NCBI GenBank assembly: GCA_016296675.1
Contig: JAEDIV010000040.1
Coordinates: 1-17,709, forward strand
Direction of reading: 5' to 3'
Source: Clostridia bacterium
Lineage (GTDB): Bacteria > Bacillota > Clostridia > Christensenellales > Aristaeellaceae
Length of the DNA: 17,709 nucleotides
This document shows, one piece after another, positions 14,173-17,709 of this stretch. The notes under the pieces are model-generated. The model did no database searches, was not told where the DNA came from, and worked only from the letters and a program-made list of their open reading frames with translations. Both the position numbers and the translations under genes were made by a program. Numbering within the stretch: the stretch's first letter is position 1; every line of letters begins with the position of its first letter.

Positions 14173-14201
14173 TTGCAATTTGCCGATTCTCATGATATAA
14201 T
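14173..14201 (+). promoter_or_regulatory. Sigma-A-type promoter of parE-parC
   Basis: TTGCAA (14173-14178), a 17-base spacer and TATAAT (14196-14201), with TG at 14193-14194 forming an extended -10. The start codon is at 14230, after CGGAGGCAAAC. Confidence 0.75.
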
Positions 14202-14229
14202 TATAGAGATTATCCATTCGGAGGCAAAC

Positions 14230-16197
14230 ATGGCAAAAGAGTACAAAGCAAAAGACATAACCATCCTTGAGGGCCTGGATGCGGTTCGCATGCGTCCCGG
14301 CATGTATATCGGATCGACCGGTACGAGAGGACTTCATCATCTGGTCTGGGAAATCGTGGACAACGCGATTGACGAGGCCGCCAACGGCTACGCAAACGAG
14401 ATTACCGTCACCTTGAAAAATGATGGGTCCTGCGAGGTTTCGGATAACGGCCGCGGCATTCCTGTAGACATCCATCCGCAGCTGGGCGTGAGCGCGGTTG
14501 AGGTCGTTTATACGCAGCTGCATGCAGGCGGTAAGTTTGACGATAAAAACTACGCGTATTCCGGCGGTTTGCACGGCGTAGGCGCTGCGGTTGTAAATGC
14601 GCTTTCCGAGTGGTGCCAGGTAGATGTATACCAGGATTTTTCGCATTATCAGATCAAGTTTGCTTCGATTGAAGATAAAAAGACTGGAAAGATCATTTCC
14701 GGTCATCCGCTTGCGCCCCTTCAGAAGATTTCCAATACCCGAAGGCGCGGCTCGGTTATTACCTTCAAGCCCGACCCCCGCGTGTTTGAGGATGTTCATT
14801 TCAATTATGATACCGTTCGCAGAAGGATAAGAGAGCTTGCCTATCTCAATAAGGGCGTGAAATTCGTATTCACGGACGAGAGAGTAAAGGAAGAAAGCAA
14901 GCGAAGAATTGAATATCTGTTCGACGGCGGCCTTTCTGATTTTGTCAAATATCTGAACGCCGATAAAAACCCAATGGGTGAAACCATTGTTTTTGAGGGC
15001 GAATCATCAGGCGTGCGCATCAGAGCTGCGATTCAGTACACGGATTCATACACGGAAAATATATTCTCCTTTGTCAATAATATTCCAACCGCCGAGGGCG
15101 GAACGCACGAAACCGGCTTCAAGGCTGCCATCACCCGCGTGTTCAATGATTATGCGAGAAAAATCGGCGTGCTTAAGGATAAGGACAACAACTTATCCGG
15201 CGACGATTTCCGCGAAGGCATGACGGCGGTTCTGGCGGTTAATGTCAAAAATCCGCAGTTTGAAGGCCAGACCAAGGGCAGACTCGGAAACACCGAGGTG
15301 CGCCCCGTGGTGGAAGCTTTCTCGGCTGAAAAGCTCTCCATTTATCTTGAAGACTTAAAGCATCAGGAAGCAGCGCAGATGATCCTGGATAAAGCGGTCA
15401 AGGCTGCGAAAGTCAGGGAAGCTGCGAGAAAAGCCAGAGACGTTGCAAGACAGAAAAATGAGCTGGAAGCCGCGCCCTTGGTCGGCAAGCTTTCCTCCTG
15501 CACGGGCCGCGACGCAAAGGCGAACGAGCTTTTCATCGTAGAGGGCGACTCCGCCGGCGGCAGCGCCAAACAGGGCCGCGACCGCCGCTTCCAGGCGATT
15601 CTGCCGCTTCGCGGAAAACCGCTGAACGCCGAGAAAAAGCGCCTTGATCAGGTGCTTGCCAATGAAGAAATCCGCTCCATGATCACGGCGCTTGGAACGG
15701 GCATCGGCGAGGACTTCGATATTTCGCATCTTAAATACCACAAGGTCATTATCCTGTCCGATGCTGACCAGGACGGCGCGCACATCAGAGCCATTTTGCT
15801 CACCTTCTTCTACCGCTATATGCGCGAGCTTATCACAAACGGCCATGTCTATATCGGCATGCCGCCGCTTTACAAGGTGGCGAAGGGGTCGGAAGTGGTC
15901 TATTGCTACGACGATAAGGAACTGAGCGGCGCCATCAAGCAGGTGGGCAAAGGATACACGCTTCAAAGATATAAAGGTCTTGGTGAAATGAACCCCGAGC
16001 AGCTTTGGGAAACCACCATGAATCCCAACGGCAGAAAGCTCATGCAGGTCATGATCGAGGACAATACCGAGGCCGACAGAATGGTCACTGTACTCATGGG
16101 CGACAAGGTTGAACCGCGCAAGGAATACATTTTCCAGTACGCCGATTTTAACAAAAAAGACGACTTTGAGCCCGTCAACGCGGAAGGAGGGAAATAA
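14230..16197 (+). CDS. parE: Topoisomerase IV subunit B (ParE; GyrB-type ATPase subunit)
   Basis: The protein has 655 residues. The GHKL ATPase domain has the catalytic Glu41/Asn45 (EIVDNAIDEA), SDNGRGIP (71-78) and GGLHGVGAAVVNALS (112-126). The transducer contains QTKGRLGN. The TOPRIM domain has Glu438 in EGDSAGGSAKQGRDRRFQ and the Asp triad SDADQDGAH (Asp511, 513, 515). With the A subunit it forms a type IIA topoisomerase that decatenates or relaxes DNA using ATP. SFVNN, QTKG-LG and QGRDRRFQAILPLRGK are closer to Bacillus ParE than to GyrB, and the partner gene is ParC-like. Several clostridial second gyrases look similar, so GyrB remains possible. The ATG at 14230 has GGAGG 8 bases upstream. 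The next gene starts 3 bases after the stop. Confidence 0.85.
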   Translation: MAKEYKAKDITILEGLDAVRMRPGMYIGSTGTRGLHHLVWEIVDNAIDEAANGYANEITVTLKNDGSCEVSDNGRGIPVDIHPQLGVSAVEVVYTQLHAGGKFDDKNYAYSGGLHGVGAAVVNALSEWCQVDVYQDFSHYQIKFASIEDKKTGKIISGHPLAPLQKISNTRRRGSVITFKPDPRVFEDVHFNYDTVRRRIRELAYLNKGVKFVFTDERVKEESKRRIEYLFDGGLSDFVKYLNADKNPMGETIVFEGESSGVRIRAAIQYTDSYTENIFSFVNNIPTAEGGTHETGFKAAITRVFNDYARKIGVLKDKDNNLSGDDFREGMTAVLAVNVKNPQFEGQTKGRLGNTEVRPVVEAFSAEKLSIYLEDLKHQEAAQMILDKAVKAAKVREAARKARDVARQKNELEAAPLVGKLSSCTGRDAKANELFIVEGDSAGGSAKQGRDRRFQAILPLRGKPLNAEKKRLDQVLANEEIRSMITALGTGIGEDFDISHLKYHKVIILSDADQDGAHIRAILLTFFYRYMRELITNGHVYIGMPPLYKVAKGSEVVYCYDDKELSGAIKQVGKGYTLQRYKGLGEMNPEQLWETTMNPNGRKLMQVMIEDNTEADRMVTVLMGDKVEPRKEYIFQYADFNKKDDFEPVNAEGGK

Positions 16198-16200
16198 GGC

Positions 16201-17709
16201 ATGGCGCGAAAGAGCGCGGGCGGCCCGGCGGAGCCGGTAAAGCCCGAGATCATCCTTCAGAAAACCATGGAAAGCGTGATGCACGCTTCCATGATGCCTT
16301 ATTCCGAGCATGTTATTTTGGAACGCGCCCTTCCGAGAGTTGAGGACGGCTTGAAGCCGGTTCAGAGGCGCATTCTGTTTACCATGCAGGAATTGTCCCT
16401 GTCTCCCGATAAGCCCCACAGAAAATGCGCCCGTATCGTCGGCGATTGTCTGGGTAAATATCATCCTCACGGCGACTCGTCCGTTTACGGCGCGCTGGCC
16501 CGCATGGCGCAGCCCTTTGCGCTTCGCGCAACGCTTGTTGACGGTCATGGAAACTTCGGTTCCATCGACGGCGACAGCCCTGCCGCCATGCGATATACCG
16601 AAGCCAGAATGACCAATCTCGCCATGGAAATGCTGCGCGATATCGATAAGGATACCGTGGGTTTCCATCTGAACTTTGACGATACGCAGAAAGAGCCCGA
16701 TCTTCTGCCCGGAAGATTTCCGAATCTTCTTGTAAACGGCGCGGACGGCATCGCCGTCGGCCTTGCCACCAACATCCCGCCGCACAATCTATCTGAAACC
16801 ATCGACGGCGTCATTGCCCAGATGGAAAACCCGGAGATTACTACCCGCGAGCTTATGAAATACATCCCCGGCCCGGATTTTCCGACCGGCGGCGTACTTG
16901 CATGCTCCGAGGAACTTTTCCAGGCCTATGAAACCGGCAGGGGCAAGATTCAGCTTCGCGCAAAAGTGGACATCGAAAACGGTTCGGCGGGCAGAAAGCT
17001 GATCGTCGTAACCGAAATGACCTACGGCAAAAACAAGGCCGCCGTGCTTGAAAAGATTTTGAAGCTTTCAGAAGAGAAGAAAAATCTTTTCTCCGGCATC
17101 TACGACATCCGCGACGAGTCCGACCGCATGGGTATGCGCGCGGTCATCGAGGTCAAAAAGGACGCGGACGTTGACAGAATCCTGGCCGGTCTTTATAAGT
17201 ACAGCGAACTTCAGGACACGGTCGGCGTGAATATGGTCGCCATTGCCGACGGAAAGCCCATGCAGATGGGTTTGAAAGCCATCATCGGCCACTATATCCG
17301 CCATCAGAAGGATGTAGTCACCCGAAGAACGCGGTATGAGCTTGAACAGGCGAGAGCGAGAGCCCACATTTTGGAGGGACTCATCATTGCCGTTGACAAT
17401 CTGGATGAAGTCATCGCGCTCATCAGATCCAGCAAAAACCCGAAGGAAGCCAGAGAGAAGCTCGTCAAGCGTTTCGCGCTTACAGAAATCCAGGCGCAGG
17501 CGATTCTGGATATGCGCCTTCAGAGACTTACGAATCTTGAAATATTGTCTCTCAGAAACGAGCATGCGGAAATTCTCAAGCGCATCCATACGCTCGAGGG
17601 CATCTTGAAGAGCGAAAGGAAGCTCATAAACGTCATCAAGGCGGAGCTTACCGAAATCAAGGAAAAGTATGCAGACGGGAGACGTACAAAGCTTGTTGAT
17701 GCATTCGAA
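16201..17709 (+). CDS. parC: Topoisomerase IV subunit A (ParC; GyrA-type), 3' end missing
   Basis: The first 503 residues are present; the full protein is probably 700-800. The winged-helix/tower breakage-reunion domain has the catalytic Tyr132 in AAMRYTEAR, DGLKPVQRRIL (49-59) and KYHPHGDSSVY (86-96). Residues 439-503 run into the coiled coil (RLTNLEILSLRNEHAEILKR). VQRRIL, HPHGDSSVY and RDIDKDTVGFHLNFDDTQKEP favour ParC, while DGHGNFGSIDGD and VGLATNIPPHN are shared with GyrA. AAGGAGG (16184-16190) lies within the end of parE, 10 bases before the ATG. Ser93 aligns with E. coli GyrA Ser83, but the Asp87 position is Gly97. The C-terminal beta-propeller, which would decide gyrase versus topo IV, is outside the window. 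Confidence 0.85.
   Translation, partial: MARKSAGGPAEPVKPEIILQKTMESVMHASMMPYSEHVILERALPRVEDGLKPVQRRILFTMQELSLSPDKPHRKCARIVGDCLGKYHPHGDSSVYGALARMAQPFALRATLVDGHGNFGSIDGDSPAAMRYTEARMTNLAMEMLRDIDKDTVGFHLNFDDTQKEPDLLPGRFPNLLVNGADGIAVGLATNIPPHNLSETIDGVIAQMENPEITTRELMKYIPGPDFPTGGVLACSEELFQAYETGRGKIQLRAKVDIENGSAGRKLIVVTEMTYGKNKAAVLEKILKLSEEKKNLFSGIYDIRDESDRMGMRAVIEVKKDADVDRILAGLYKYSELQDTVGVNMVAIADGKPMQMGLKAIIGHYIRHQKDVVTRRTRYELEQARARAHILEGLIIAVDNLDEVIALIRSSKNPKEAREKLVKRFALTEIQAQAILDMRLQRLTNLEILSLRNEHAEILKRIHTLEGILKSERKLINVIKAELTEIKEKYADGRRTKLVDAFE

Noticed and set aside
15355..16785. Minus-strand open frame (476 codons) across the parE-parC junction
   Set aside because: It is antisense to two well-supported genes and shows no independent coding sign.
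14230..17709. Calling the topoisomerase pair gyrB-gyrA
   Set aside because: Motif balance favours ParE/ParC, though gyrase is kept as an alternative in the entries.
1..17709. CRISPR arrays, insertion sequences, tRNA/rRNA genes, toxin-antitoxin or phage-defence modules
   Set aside because: Looked for on both strands; no regularly spaced repeats, transposase motifs, RNA genes or defence-type domains were seen.

Overview
The window looks like a chromosomal segment of an anaerobic, endospore-forming member of the Bacillota (Clostridia-like). It carries three dedicated sporulation genes (gpr, spo0A, bofA). Shine-Dalgarno sites are strong (AGGAGG type), GTG starts are frequent, GC content is moderate, and the protein sequences are typical of clostridia. 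Most of the window is housekeeping or ordinary accessory content. I see no CRISPR array, transposase, rRNA, tRNA or prophage. No intergenic gap exceeds 300 bases.

Layout: (1) 1-631, minus: gpr, the germination protease of small acid-soluble spore proteins, running off the left edge, with a candidate sigma-G/F promoter. (2) 765-3116, plus: a MATE exporter and an RluA-family pseudouridine synthase in one operon, closed by a terminator. (3) 3239-4015, plus: spo0A, converging on an AI-2E-family permease (4055-5272, minus). Both stop codons lie inside one near-perfect 22-bp-stem bidirectional terminator. (4) 5439-7186, plus: a three-gene operon with a consensus promoter, encoding a TIM-barrel sugar/hydroxypyruvate isomerase, a small secreted protein (peptidoglycan-binding fold plus His/Cys metal site) and a hotdog acyl-CoA thioesterase that overlaps it by 4 bases. 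(5) 7326-9563, plus: tdh-kbl, converting L-threonine to glycine and acetyl-CoA. (6) 9674-11518, minus: a Na/phosphate cotransporter fused to a PhoU-like domain. Back-to-back terminators separate it from kbl. (7) 11742-12116, plus: a small bacterial PH-domain protein, which meets bofA (minus) tail-to-tail with one base between them. (8) 12437-13990, minus: a secreted BspA-repeat/Ig-like/NlpC-P60-like protein whose leader contains a two-hairpin repeat element. (9) 14230 to the right edge, plus: type IIA topoisomerase B and A subunits, best called parE-parC, with the A subunit incomplete.

Spore biology (Spo0A master regulator, BofA control of late sigma-factor processing, Gpr during germination) and envelope biology (secreted hydrolase-like protein, PGBD protein, transporters) recur across the window. 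They are not in one operon.

The points most worth checking are these: a hairpin that fills the whole intergenic gap and buries the bofA ribosome binding site; the bofA/PH convergence with no room for a terminator; a glycine at the quinolone-determining acidic position of ParC; the unusual secreted multidomain protein and the PGBD-metal-site protein; a recurring TTGCAA-N17-TGnTATAAT promoter pattern; and paired CGGACAAT boxes at the tdh promoter. I did not find a convincing wholly new multi-gene system.
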